Part shown: positions 52,195 to 64,000 of the stretch, in pieces
Layout: each line of letters opens with the position of its first letter
Numbering within the stretch: the first letter of the stretch is position 1
NCBI GenBank assembly: GCA_947623455.1
Contig: OX392541.1
Location: 6,028,701 to 6,092,700, forward strand
DNA: 64,000 bases
Source: Mimachlamys varia
Lineage: Eukaryota > Mollusca > Bivalvia > Pectinida > Pectinidae
Direction of reading: 5' to 3'
Position numbers and translations under genes: made by a program
Notes under the pieces: generated by a model
Seen by the model: the letters and a program-made list of their open reading frames with translations, nothing else
Databases searched by the model: none
Told to the model about the DNA's origin: nothing

Positions 52195-53689
52195 AGCCAA
52201 ACAGAAGGATCTTGGTGCCCACCGTAGACAATCATTATTTGTTCTTAAAAATTAGGAAAATAATAAGAATTCCCAAACATCTTTCCCCTTTCAAGCTACA
52301 AGTGAAAGTTTGAACTATCCAGTTTGACATAAAAAATCACAGTAAACAGTCAAATTTTTGTTCCAAAAGAACGATGGCCTATAACGATATCTTTACTAAG
52401 CTAGAGAAAAATAATGGTATGTAAATATGTCACATTCACTTACATCTCTAGGTCTAGTTATCAATCATCAAGTTCATACACAAAGTAGAGAAAATTACAT
52501 GGATGTTGGCCGTAACCCATATAGGGCCACACAGAATTACGGGAATTTACGCCATAAAGGTTTTTGTACACCAGAGAAATAATTCAAGTGTTATTTCCAC
52601 TAAATAAAACTTATATTGTATCAATTGTTATGCGCTAATAAAGTTTCGTTAAACGAAAATGTGTACCTATAGTGAGAATCCGTATATACATGTACATGTA
52701 TAGGCCTATAGAAATATGTGAAGCATAGAGACGTATAAAGCCACGAGCATTAGCCCGCCATAGAAAAGTATAAGTATTATTTTCAATAATCCAAGTGTTT
52801 AACAATTGATATGTATATTATGCAGGTTCTGATAATGTTTCATTAAAAATTGTACACTTAGTACAGTATTAAGTAAGAAAATCGATCAAGTTTTTGCATT
52901 CAGTATATCAAAACGCTAGTGACGATCAGGGGAAGCAACTCGTACGCATGAATACTTCCGACCGATAATTCATTTGTCAAGTATTTTGGTTTACGTACAT
53001 GTATAAGGTAATATGTCATTGAAATCAAAATCAGGTTTGTTTGCTATGCCGCGGTTATATAATCAAAGTTTAACACAGCAAGGCATGACAGTACGTGCGT
53101 ACTTAGCAGCGATTTGTCTTTGACATTCCGCGATACGTATACGAGCGTAAAGAACCGAGTGGCATACACGAAATGTATGTATACACTGAGAGTCTGCAGA
53201 GACGTAATATTTAAATGAGCCATGGGAGTGAAAAATTGATTTCTTTTTTTACAAATTGCATATAGGCTTTTAAAGTCATAAATGTATCCTAAACCGCCCC
53301 ATAGATGGATTATTTTTAACTATGATGCTTATGTGCAAAAATGATATTGGAAACTGGTGACCCGACAAAAATGAAGCAAGCTACTCCAACAATATGTCAA
53401 ATATATTTATAGGTGTAGCTATATGAGGATGAATTCCCTTGTAATATTTATATACCTCCGTTAACACTTCTTTAACGAAACATCAATGTTAAAATCGATC
53501 CAACGATTTCGTAGATGGCTTATCTATAGAACTTGCTGGTGTGGTGATTTTATATCTGTCCCTGGACTTTACGTTCCGTATGTCACAGAACACACCAATG
53601 CGTGTGTTTTATAATATTTAGACATTTTCAGTTGATCTGCACTGTAAGCCATGCTACAGCATGATTCAATTGACTTTTTAATATATATA
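52195..53689. other. Intergenic, nothing recognised
   Basis: AT-rich sequence with no recognisable gene or tandem structure. Confidence 0.5.
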
Positions 53690-54055
53690 TATACAGTATG
53701 CCAAACAAAGAATTACATTGCGTCACACAGTTGTTTGGTCCTTCCAGGACGTGTTTTAATATATATACAGTATGCCAAACAAAGAATTACATTGCGTCAC
53801 ACAGTTGTTTGGTCCTTCCAGGACGTGTTTTAATATATATACAGTATGCCAAACAAAGAATTACATTGCGCCATACAGTTGTTTCGTCCTTCCAGGTCGT
53901 GGTTTAATATATATACAGTATGCCAAACAAAGAATTACATTGCGTCACACAGTTGTTTGGTCCTTCCAGGACGTGTTTTAATATATATACAGTATGCCAA
54001 ACAAAGAATTACATTGCGTCATACAGTTGTTTCGTCCTTCCAGGTCGTGTTTTAA
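53690..54055. repeat. 74-bp tandem repeat, five copies
   Basis: Units begin with 'atatatatacagtatgccaa' and include 'ttgtttggtccttccaggac'. Copies 3 and 5 share the variant 'ttgtttcgtccttccaggtc', suggesting duplication of a two-unit block. Short frames across it are periodic. Confidence 0.95.
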
Positions 54056-54059
54056 TGCA

Positions 54060-54699
54060 TCTATAAATGAAGAAATATTTCTGAATATGATAATATATAT
54101 GTAACTCTCCTGATTATGAGCAATCAAGATGATGAATAGTGCTGCAAAGGTTACCTCCTCAAACGATTATGCAAACGTCATTTGTTGATAAAAGAACAAG
54201 TTTATTACCCTTTCGGAGTATTGTAGATTTTCTTTTTTTTTCATAAAATTATTATTTTTTATAAACTTTCAAGATATCTACAAAAATCATCATAACGGTC
54301 AGCATTTTGTTTGTCTGTTTGTTACAGTTTTGAACATAATGCACGCCTAGAAGTTTGTACTTACCATTATAAACAACACTAAGCAACAACGAAGAGTTGA
54401 AAGAACAACAGCACACGACGTATTAGAAATGTGAAGTAACTTTATTTCATGTTTACCTATTTCTTATATACTCAATAAATGTAAGATAAACATTAGAACA
54501 GTGGTGTGTATAATATAAAGGAATCTAAACAAAACTCAAAGTCAATAGAGTTCCTAGGAGCTGTTTAAAGTCAGTAATAGCCTTTTGATCTTTTACAATG
54601 TTGATAAGATAATATTATTAAAACTCAAACAGGAATTATGACCTTCCATCTATTTACACATCCAACTTCCTGCGCTTCGTAGATTTGAATATTTAAACT
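54060..54699. other. Intergenic, nothing recognised
   Basis: AT-rich sequence between the 74-bp array and the dispersed repeat. Confidence 0.5.
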
Positions 54700-55419
54700 T
54701 TATTTACACCTCTCCTTTCTTGAACTTAGTAAACTCTTATTGCGAATAAATTAGCGTATACGCAATGAAAAAAGGCCCGGCGGATTGATATTTGTTCAAA
54801 CCTGACGTCGTTCACGCTTCAGAACAATGACTATTCAGTGACGGTCATTGTCTTGTTTCTTCTAGATTTTGATACATGGACTATAATATGGAATACATTT
54901 CCTCTGATTATGCAATACATGGTGTTTGGCAAACTTTTGATGCCAATGATACGCATTCAAAATTTTTGACGGTAACGCAAACATGGCGGCGCCCTGTAGT
55001 TGTGACGTCCTACGTCGGACCGCGTCACAACCAACTCATTGTGTAAATGCGTGTACATAACTATAATAAGGAAATGAATTCGAAGTGCCAGTAATAGTAT
55101 TTAATATTAAATTTACAAATGATGTAATGAAGAAAAATGGTGTTGTTAACAGTGTAGTTTCGAAACTAACCAATAATTCGATGAAGATTCATTGGGACTT
55201 TATTATCTTTACAACCACGGCCATCGTAGTTACCATTGCAGCAACCCGCTTCGAACGTTTTTTACTTCGTATAGCACTTGAAAATTAATAAAGATGTACA
55301 TATAAGGATTGTACCTCATTTTGACTGCGTATACGGTAGTTAGCGCACCATAGAATATGTTCGTTGCCAACTACGGGCATACTCCCGTATACTCAGTAAA
55401 AATGAGGTAAGATCCTTAT
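54700..55419. mobile_element. Dispersed repeat ending in a foldback, copy 2
   Basis: Diverged copy of 50140-50886 in the same orientation. It ends in a shorter palindrome (55302-55419) with 'ataaggattgtacctcattt' at the left and 'aaaatgaggtaagatcctta' at the right. Confidence 0.75.
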
Positions 55420-58400
55420 TTGTTGTTCAATCTAAAAGTTCCACGCACAAACGTTAGTACGTTAAGTAGGCAGCGTGTGACCGGGGATGTAAACTGCTTA
55501 CTGTTGAAATAATCGCAGGCCAAAAAGTAATGTTTGAAACGGTAGGGAGAACTCCAGACATGACGAGAGCCGTTTCTTATGATTATTGTTTTGGAACGAA
55601 ACATCAATTAAGTAAACAACGGACATAGTAATAATTGGAGACACCAGAAAAAAGTAGAACAATTTATGATTAAAACCAAAATCTTAAGTCACAAGAAATC
55701 AGTAGACGTTCATGACTGCGAAGTTACACTTGTGTTCATACGATATAGGCAAAAAACAGTTTTCGTCTCTTGAGCTCCATCGTAAATTACTTATCAATGT
55801 TTGAACGTTTGTAGTATCGAGAAATAAATATTAAAACTGCAGCTTTATATAATAGGTGCTAATCTTTATCTGCGCATGGGCGTGACAGAACTTATATTTT
55901 CAAATAAAGGTCGATAGTATAGACTTTGCGGAATCACAGCAAATATGTTGTTTTAACGTAAATAACAATACAACAGGTATACTTTCGATCATAAAATATT
56001 CAAGAAAGTTTGCTGCAGTTTTATTAAATAATCGAGTAGAATGATCAAACTTTTAAAAATGATATAGTTTTGTAAAAATCTGAAATAATATTTATTTACA
56101 TTTTCTCAGCAACGGAACGTACTGTTTTCAATTCATGGGCGCGATACCTGCATATTGCTTTATTGATTCTCCTGTTTCTCTAGATTCTAACTAAATATGA
56201 AAATTTCAGAGAGATACTGATCATTTGACTTTGAAAATAACATTGCATCAGGTTAATTTTCATCGTCAAAAACGCATACGGCTTTATAAACCCAATGGCC
56301 TAAAATGATTTAATAGTTTGCAAAACCATTAAAATAATAAAGCATCTGGAGGTTATAATAATTTATGGTAGTATTTATGAAGGCGTCGAAGCAACAAGCA
56401 ACGAGAATACAAATGGTGTTTCGGCAATACCTAGCAATTCGTTTTTCGCATATCAGTTTTTTTTTAATACTGAACATAATTTAATTTAGAAAAGCAAATG
56501 TACAACATCAATTTACAAAATTGAAACGATTGAAATAAAAACTAAATGAATGACGTGCGATGTTATTGTCATCAATTTCGGACGATGTGTATTACCGATA
56601 TTTGTGGGGGTTTGTCCTGTACATATGTACAAAGTAGGTATAATGCACTGTAATAGCTTTGGCATGATAAATAGGGGTGCTTATAGGGGGAGGGGCGCTA
56701 ATTACGGCCAATACAGTGATAGATTTTAGCCAGTAGACAACGTTTCATTGTACATATATCTAAATGTAGTGTTTTCTATATTGATTGTTATAGATATTAA
56801 AGCTGATTTCTATGGACAAACGGAATTTTGACCTTTAGCTCTATTCAGCACTGACATTACTTGGATTGAATTTATTTACATGGTAATAATTGTAGCACAA
56901 GCATTTCAGCATCCATGTTTGAAAATTTGATTATCATTTTTTTGTCTAGAATGTGACCTTTAAATATCAACTGATTCAATGAATTCATTTAAAAGTCTGT
57001 AAATGATAATAAACTCATTACATATATATTTACATGATGATGGCTGTGCATCTGCAATTGGACACTGAAAATCATGCTCGTGGAATGCAAGAAACGACAA
57101 CTTCCTATCAATATCACTGCTGTCTGTATGCTGTAAACACTTGAAATCAAATTTCAATGAATATCTTCGTTTATTTATCTTTTTGGCAATATGTTTTTGT
57201 GTACCTGATGCTACCGATTTCCCTAAAACGCCATAATTTCTCTAAAGTTTTACCCTAGTGGCGATTCTCAAAATAGCCAGAAATGTGCATGTAGTATTTA
57301 ATAGATACTCGGTTCCGTTGTGCCGTTTTGACCGCCGTCCTGATGCCTAGGGCTGGTACAAATGGACATGTAAAGACTTATATGATATAATTATTAGTCA
57401 GTATTCGTTTTAATCATACCTTATACAAATAAAATGAGTCCCCAGACGAACAGAATAGCTGTCATTCAAGTATTACCAAGCATTTCGTTCAATAAAGCAG
57501 AGTACAACATTCTGACGTCAAATTCATGTTTCTAAGATGCCGGTAGTTACAAGTTATCGCCCTAGCTGTCTCTGTCACAGAAGAGCTTAGCAATCGTAAC
57601 CGATACAAGCTCCGATAAGATATATCGCTCCAGCTTGTGCTGACCTACAAAATGTGTATCGTAGCGTGTTCTGTCTGTTTGAGCTATGTTTTATTGCACA
57701 TTCACAATAAGTGGATATTTGGTAAGGAGTGTTTATACAGTGTACGGTATTCAATTTCTGATGACATGAGTGCACAAAAGTATATTTTGCTTGGAACGTT
57801 AACAGGTAACACAGGCCTTCATATCCGGTATTATATGCGCAGTTGGCATTTGCACATGATACCGGAAACAGGACACAGATTGGAAATCTCTTTAGTGCGT
57901 TTGCTCGCACTAAAACTGAAAAAAACTGGTATACAAGAAATGTTGTGACGTCATATATATTTAGACTGATTGGGACTTTACAACAATAAACGTGACCTAA
58001 AGTTGGCGACTTATCAAACTTCATAAGCTTATTTTCAATATTTTTTAATTCTTATTTTGATTTTTAACCTAATCATATTTCAATCGTTATATGTTCACAT
58101 TAATACAACAACACCAACAGATAAAATCTACTGTACATGATAAAACATAAAAAGATACCATATTTACGTACACTGTACAAGGATATTCTGGCTATCACCG
58201 GTATCAAGCCTGATAGAGGAAACTCATTTTGGCGGAGAGCAAGGAAGAACTTGAAAGAAAGACCGTAGAGGTTACTCGCTCAGACATCCGTGCATATCTC
58301 ACACATCATTAACTAATGTGACTGCAATAATGTGATCATATAATTTGGTATGACATACCTGACATTTCACAGAATATATTTCTTCAACACAAAGACATGG

Positions 58401-61400
58401 AAACGATTAGCATGACTTTTCCTGATGTGTATACATGTATCATATGTTATGTAGCTACCGTTGGATATCAGTGTTTCAAAATTCACTTGGCAAGATTCCT
58501 TCATTCCATCCTCAAGTACTGACTTAAACTTATCATTTATATGTACCTCCTTACTTATGATACTTTAACAATGCATGACTTTATTCACAAATCCCCTGTG
58601 ATGTTTTCATGACATATGTACCGTGATCAGTGTCGACAAATGTCATATCTGAAGTCCATATCAAATGAATATCCATAATACAAATTGAATTTCATTACAT
58701 ATTTCCGAGGAGTAAAACATGATGATAATAAGTACAGTTGTTTCTCATACCCATTGTATATTGTAATTTTAGTATATCTGATTGAAACGTTTAACGTTGA
58801 TGCTCTTCCATTATTTTGATATCCCATATACCTGACATTATCATTGGGTAAATAAAAAAGCATCTGCACTTCAGTGAACATTTTCAATTTGCTATATTTG
58901 CAGCTATGAACTTATTATCTTGGCCAGTAACAATAGTATGTTAAGCTGCAGATGAACTGACATTCGAATAGATATTTTTTGTACATCTTATTTTCGAATA
59001 TTAAAAAAGAAATCGATTTATCAAAATAATTGAAAATGATTTTGGTAAGTAAATCTGTCAAAATGATACGACAGTTCCGTTGCACTCTGTCTTGAGGTTA
59101 ATTGACAATCGTGAACAGCCTTGTTTCCAAGTTTGTTGTTATTTGAAACTAATCTCAAGTAGAACACTATTCATTAATACAACTGTTTTTGATTCATCAA
59201 CAATTTTGTCGTTTGTTTTGAAATATTCAAAACTTATGATGGTTACCTGTACTCATTACATGCATATACCGTATATATATATGACCGAATAACAGAATTT
59301 AGGGATATTTCAATTTTCGATCGCACGTACGAAACATTTCGATATTCAGACGTAATCGATATGTTTTTCGCGAGTTCGACATTCGAATGGAAACATCATT
59401 ACAATTTGCAAAACAACTGAAATATGGCATGTAACGTAAAATCCCTTTAAAGTCCCTTAAAGTTACACTCTAATCCGTATATAATATGTATGTCAGTTTT
59501 TGTCTCAGAAACAAATTAGAATGATGAACAAAGCATGAGATGGAAATACACGTAGTTGTTTCTGACGTTAAACATATATTTCAGGAAGTAAGATATTACA
59601 GTTCATCCATCCAGGTGTATTTCCTATACGTGTAAGTTATTGCGTCATTCGATTCCGGTACACTATTCCAGTAAATGAGATCTTAACGAATTGGTAACAT
59701 AGCTGAATACTCGGATCTGTAACTGTGAATTCCTACTAAAATTTGTACATGTGCAATGAAGACACCTGATTTGATTTCTGTAAAAGGGATGTGCCTATTT
59801 ATAGTTAAAGTTAACAAAGTTAACAAAACATAGTTACGAATAGCTTGACAGATATATTGTTTCTCTAATAAGAACAGATAGATATATGTATTTTCAAGTG
59901 CTCAAAGACTATGGCCAATTTATGTAAGAGTATGCAATCAGCAAAACTCGTTCACTCGGTGAGTTCATTTTATACAGTTATATATATAATGTTTTATTGA
60001 CATGAAACAATTGAAAAAAAGTTTTGTGGAACAGATTGCAACTATAAAGAAGACGGGAGTTTCTCTGGAGAACATCCGTTTGTGCAGGTAGACATATATA
60101 TTCGTACAATTCTAAAGGTAATTGGTACAGTATATTGATCCTGGTAACTGTATACCACGTGGTACAATAGGTAGACTAATGTCTACGGCTATGACAACAA
60201 ATGATACGCAGGTGTTATCACGGGATTGTGAACATGTGTCAAGTTATAAGTCATATTCATACAGTTTTAACGGAAGACACTATACAGTGCGACATATTTG
60301 TGTGCAGTATATATGACAATGGTTTTACAATATATACAATGTAGTTAGGTTACATTATAATCAGCTCCGTTACTGATAGCAAGTGTACAGTATTCTGAGA
60401 GTCAACATGGGTTTACACCAGCTGTTCTGGTTCAGAACAAATGTGCAGTCATAAACATCATTTCATAGGGTTTTAATAATAACACAATGGTATAGCACAT
60501 CATGAGATACAGTTACTACATATAGAAATATACTATGGCTGGCTTTAATGTTCCTATGTGTCGTCAAGGAGGGCCATACAATCACTGTTTCTTAAAAATG
60601 CCCGATATATCAGCACAACTTGAAAACTTGCTATAACAGATTTCAATCGAAGTTGCTTTAAATGAAAGGATAACACTGAAAATTCATAATCAGTATTCTT
60701 CTTTGAATGCATGTTTAAACAACTGATACGATCGCAAACGCCTCTGTTTTGCATTACATCACAGGATAAAGAAACAAATGGTGAAAACGAATTCGTTGAA
60801 GCAATGTTTAAATAATATTTACTTAAATGGAAGAATTTGTACTCAATTGGTACTGGGATGAGAAGAAGAAGGATCTATACTGTGGTTAACTGTTTGGCGT
60901 TTGTAAGGATTAATAGTTAGAGATGATCCTTTCTAGAACTGTCATAATTTACTACATTTTACCATAAACAAGCTCAAACTCTTATCTTTTGCACATGAAA
61001 TACTCTATGCATAAATCCATCCATCTCTTGATAAATATAGCCATATAAACATGCATACATGAACTTGCATGTTATTATTCAAAATAAAAATAAAAACAAC
61101 TAAAATATTACACAAATATATATCTCCATCCGAAAAACAATAAAGTACAAGTGATAACGCTTAATAACACGCCATGCGTATCCTTAGTCCTTCGATCAAC
61201 GGCGAAATCGACCATTATTATCGTAAAACATCGGAAGTGTTGCTGATTTTGTAATTCTTTCACTTCTAGCTTTTTGAAATAGTGTTTTCTCCTGTAAATT
61301 GTTTGCTGGTTGATAATATTTTCTTATTTTCAAAATTTGTGCTAATAAAGTTTTATTGATTACTGCTTCACTGGTGATGCCACTAGTTATTAACATTTCA

Positions 61401-62185
61401 TATAAAGTAAGCATTATACTATATAATGTAGGGGAGGCAATAATGCTTCTATATTGTTCAAAGAGAGTAATATTTTAGCTTTTTATTTTCAGACTTTAAT
61501 TCCGTGTTGTTTGTGAGTTCAAGTGACTGTATAAAATGGGTCTTATGGAAAAACGATTTTTTGAGAAGTACAATAGTCGTGAACTACATGGAAAACAAAA
61601 TACAAAAATAAATATGTACGCTAAACAGGAGGTTTTTTGAAAGATTTACATCAACAATATTACATGATAACAATACACATATAAACCCCAGAAAATTAAA
61701 ACGTTGGGAAACAATGGAATTGTAAAAAAACAAACATCATATTTATACATATGGTATATTGCATATTCACCCGCTGAGAGTTGGTTTAAGAGTATTCACA
61801 TAATATTGTTACAATCAAATTCACATTTTAAACTAGTTTTACATTTATACAGATATTCACAAGTTCAGCAATCCACATACGTAACCTACATTATATATAT
61901 ATATATATTTGATACAATAGTACGGCAGCTGATTGTTGACAGTTTGTTGTTTTATATACAATACAATATATAAGTATGCGCATACTAACATGTCAGCTAC
62001 AGTGTTGACCGCTGGTCATTTTGGTAAACCATACTTACACATTTAGAACACACTAGCCATACCACTGAGCTGAAGTCTGTATACCAATATATACAGGTTT
62101 ATACATTTGAAGCACATCCATTCGACTTCTGTTGGTCAGTTCTGCGTTGTTCAGTGCTGTTGCTGGTGGTCATTACAGCTATTGG
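55420..62185. other. Long AT-rich stretch without recognised genes
   Basis: I see short frames only, none with a family motif and splice sites. The region includes introns or the 3' flank of the UNC93-like gene on its right side. A piece at 57587-58024 is open on both strands but shows no domain. Confidence 0.45.
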
Positions 62186-62418
62186 TCAGTTCTGTGGCGG
62201 GTCCTCGAAAACATCATTGTCAACTTGTCGTACTTTGTACTCTGCCAACACATAGAACATGACGGACACGACCAGCATAATTATAAGGATATACAGCTTT
62301 CCAGCAACACACATGAATGTTCCACTGAGGAAGGAGAACGCCAGACCAAAGCTCTGTAGTAGTCGGTAGTTAGCGAAGGCTACATCCGCGTCCTCCGGGC
62401 ACGTCACACATATCAGGG
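62186..62418 (-). CDS. Last coding exon of an UNC93-like membrane protein
   Basis: The acceptor 'gtatgtatttgtag' is followed by 77 codons including the stop, entered in phase 1. 'EDADVAFANYRLLQSFG' matches the UNC93A C-terminal 'EAAFANYRLWEALGF' segment. 'VAGKLYILIIMLVVSVMFYV' is the last membrane helix, followed by a polar tail ending 'DVFEDPPQN'. UNC93 proteins are MFS-fold, multi-pass membrane proteins; UNC93B1 escorts nucleic-acid-sensing Toll receptors, while UNC93A roles are less defined. The upstream exons must lie beyond 62418 on this strand; I did not find another in the remaining 1.6 kb. Confidence 0.88.
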
Positions 62419-62839
62419 CTACAAATACATACAAATATTGGTAAGCAGTCAGGTTCTAGTCATTTTTGTTTAGTTTTATGGTTTTGATTTCGAAATGCTT
62501 ATTATACCGCTTTGAAATCATACTCGATATTCTAAAAGCTGGAAACAGTAGTAATCGAATAGAATAGATATCTATGTTTTAAAGGCATGAATCTTCAATA
62601 CAATTTATAGTGATTTGCAAAGGGATTAAACACGATTATCAATGTGGATATCTTAAAATTGTAAAGTATGTATATAAGTGTGTGTCATATGCTATAGATA
62701 ACACAATTATGATAGAAGTAGCATTAACGGTAGTTTTTTCCGACTAACAAGGGATACTCTGCGTAGGGTATCTAATACTCAACTGGCGGGACCTGTGTTT
62801 TGGAGAAGCACTTTTATCAATTGGTTATTTTTTTTTTTT

Positions 62840-62853
62840 GGGGGGGGGGGGGG
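62840..62853. repeat. Poly-T/poly-G homopolymer run
   Basis: A T run passes directly into a G run of about 13. Similar runs occur at 49070-49091 and as C at 63203. Confidence 0.9.
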
Positions 62854-63221
62854 TGTTTTATATATTTCATTTTCAACTGTATCGACGATTTATAAACTTA
62901 AAGACGTTTGCTGACCACGTCGATCTTATATATCCTTCTGAACTTGAAATCTAGGAAACAGCAGACTCTAACATCAGCTGCTTACCTCCATCCCCACCCA
63001 CAAAGAGCGGTCAAGTGTGATCTTTGACCTTCAACATTGACCGATGACCACCAAAATGTAATCGCTTTTTATATATTAGAACTTGATAGTGTGATGGTAT
63101 GGTGTGAAAATGGACCAAGCCTATTCAGGGGCTCTTGAGGTATCTTGTACACAAGGCCCAGATGTACAGACGAACGGACGCACAGATACCGTTATTATTA
63201 CCTCCCCCCCCCCCCCCCCAG

Positions 63222-64000
63222 GACTATATCCACGTATATTGTATCATATATTAACCGAGGACTATATCCACGTATATCGTATCATGTATTAACCGAGGAC
63301 TATATCCACGTATATCGTATCATGTATTAACCAATGACTATATCCACGTATATCGTATCGTGTATTAACCGAGGACTATATCCACGTATATTGTATCATA
63401 TATTAACCGAGGACTATATCCACGTATATTGTATCATATATCAACCGAGGACTATATCTACGTATATTGTATCATATATTAACCGAGGACTATATCCACG
63501 TATATTGTATCATATATTAACCGAGGACTATATCCACGTATATTGTATCATATATTAACCAATGACTATATCCACGTATCATATATTAACCAATGACTAT
63601 ATCCACGTATCATATATTAACCGAGGACTATATCCACGTATATTGTATCACATATCAACCGAGGACTATATCCACGTATCATACATTAACCAATGACTAT
63701 ATCCACGTATCATATATTAACCAATGACTATATCCACGTATCATATATTAACCAATGACTATATCCACGTATCATATATTAACCGAGGACTATATCCACG
63801 TACATCGTATCATATATTAACCAATGACTATATCCACGTATCATATATTAACCAATGACTATATCCACGTATCATATATTAACCGAGGACTATATCCACG
63901 TATATCGTATCATATATCAACCGAGGACTATATCCACGTATATTGTATAATATATTAACCAATGACTATATCCACGTATATCGTATAATATATTAACCAA
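63222..64000. repeat. Tandem array of alternating 38-bp and 31-bp units, open at the window edge
   Basis: The long unit is 'ccgaggactatatccacgta' plus 'tatcgtatcatatattaa'. The short unit 'ccaatgactatatccacgta' plus 'tcatatattaa' lacks 7 bp and carries the linked AATG variant. The first part is mostly long units and the second part alternates the two. The array continues past 64000. Confidence 0.95.

Noticed and set aside
57587..58024. A 145-codon minus frame overlapping a 103-codon plus frame
   Set aside because: Both strands are open over the same bases, with low-complexity membrane-like residues, no splice signals and no family motif.

Overview
The window is animal nuclear DNA: AT-rich, intron-rich, and packed with minisatellites, an LTR retrotransposon, LINE remnants, tRNA-derived SINE-like pieces and small inverted-repeat (MITE-like) elements. 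The best-fitting host is a mollusc, probably a bivalve, because the only complete gene system is a TIR-STING fusion of the kind known from oysters, and several dispersed repeats look bivalve-like. This assignment is inference.

The core of the window is a minus-strand TIR-STING locus of about 31.5 kb (36264 down to 4724). I resolved 12 short exons with matching splice sites and phases. Exons 1-6 (36264-27423) encode TIR + STING cyclic-dinucleotide-binding domain (CBD). Exons 7-12 (26813-4724) encode a second, diverged TIR + CBD. There are two readings. Either two head-to-tail genes exist (373 and 363 aa), or exon 6 splices at a good phase-1 donor into the phase-1 acceptor of exon 7, giving one 702-aa TIR-STING-TIR-STING protein (2109 nt over 12 exons, open throughout). 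Neither half shows the four-helix N-terminal membrane domain or the C-terminal signalling tail of vertebrate STING, so the architecture resembles bacterial TIR-STING. By eye the first half keeps more ligand-contact residues in its CBD but has Gln where the TIR NADase Glu is expected. The second half keeps the Glu but has lost most ligand contacts.

Three minisatellites inside this locus are amplified copies of the exon borders they touch: a 39-bp donor unit beside exon 9, a 70-bp acceptor unit beside exon 12, and a 72-bp donor unit beside exon 5. Each array therefore lays out rows of decoy splice sites next to the true one.

Other content of the introns: a degenerate Ty3/gypsy-class LTR element (about 9443-15971) with integrase upstream of reverse transcriptase; a 5'-truncated LINE (21311-22650) inside a 46-bp minisatellite; twin 453-bp inverted-terminal-repeat elements flanking 2.07 kb (22962-25937); two fossils of the same retroelement 3' end (14640-15330 and 33640-34040); an inverted-repeat element (31320-32650); and simple arrays at 29.7 and 30.1-31.2 kb.

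Outside the locus: a 24-bp array at 985-3750, a 10-kb 24-bp array with higher-order structure at 38400-48570, MITE/foldback elements between 38 and 55.4 kb, a 74-bp array at 53.7 kb, a long stretch without recognisable genes (55.4-62.2 kb), the last coding exon of an UNC93-like membrane protein (62186-62418, minus), and a terminal array (63.2 kb to the window edge). The open frames across the minisatellites are a by-product of unit lengths divisible by three and are not called as genes.
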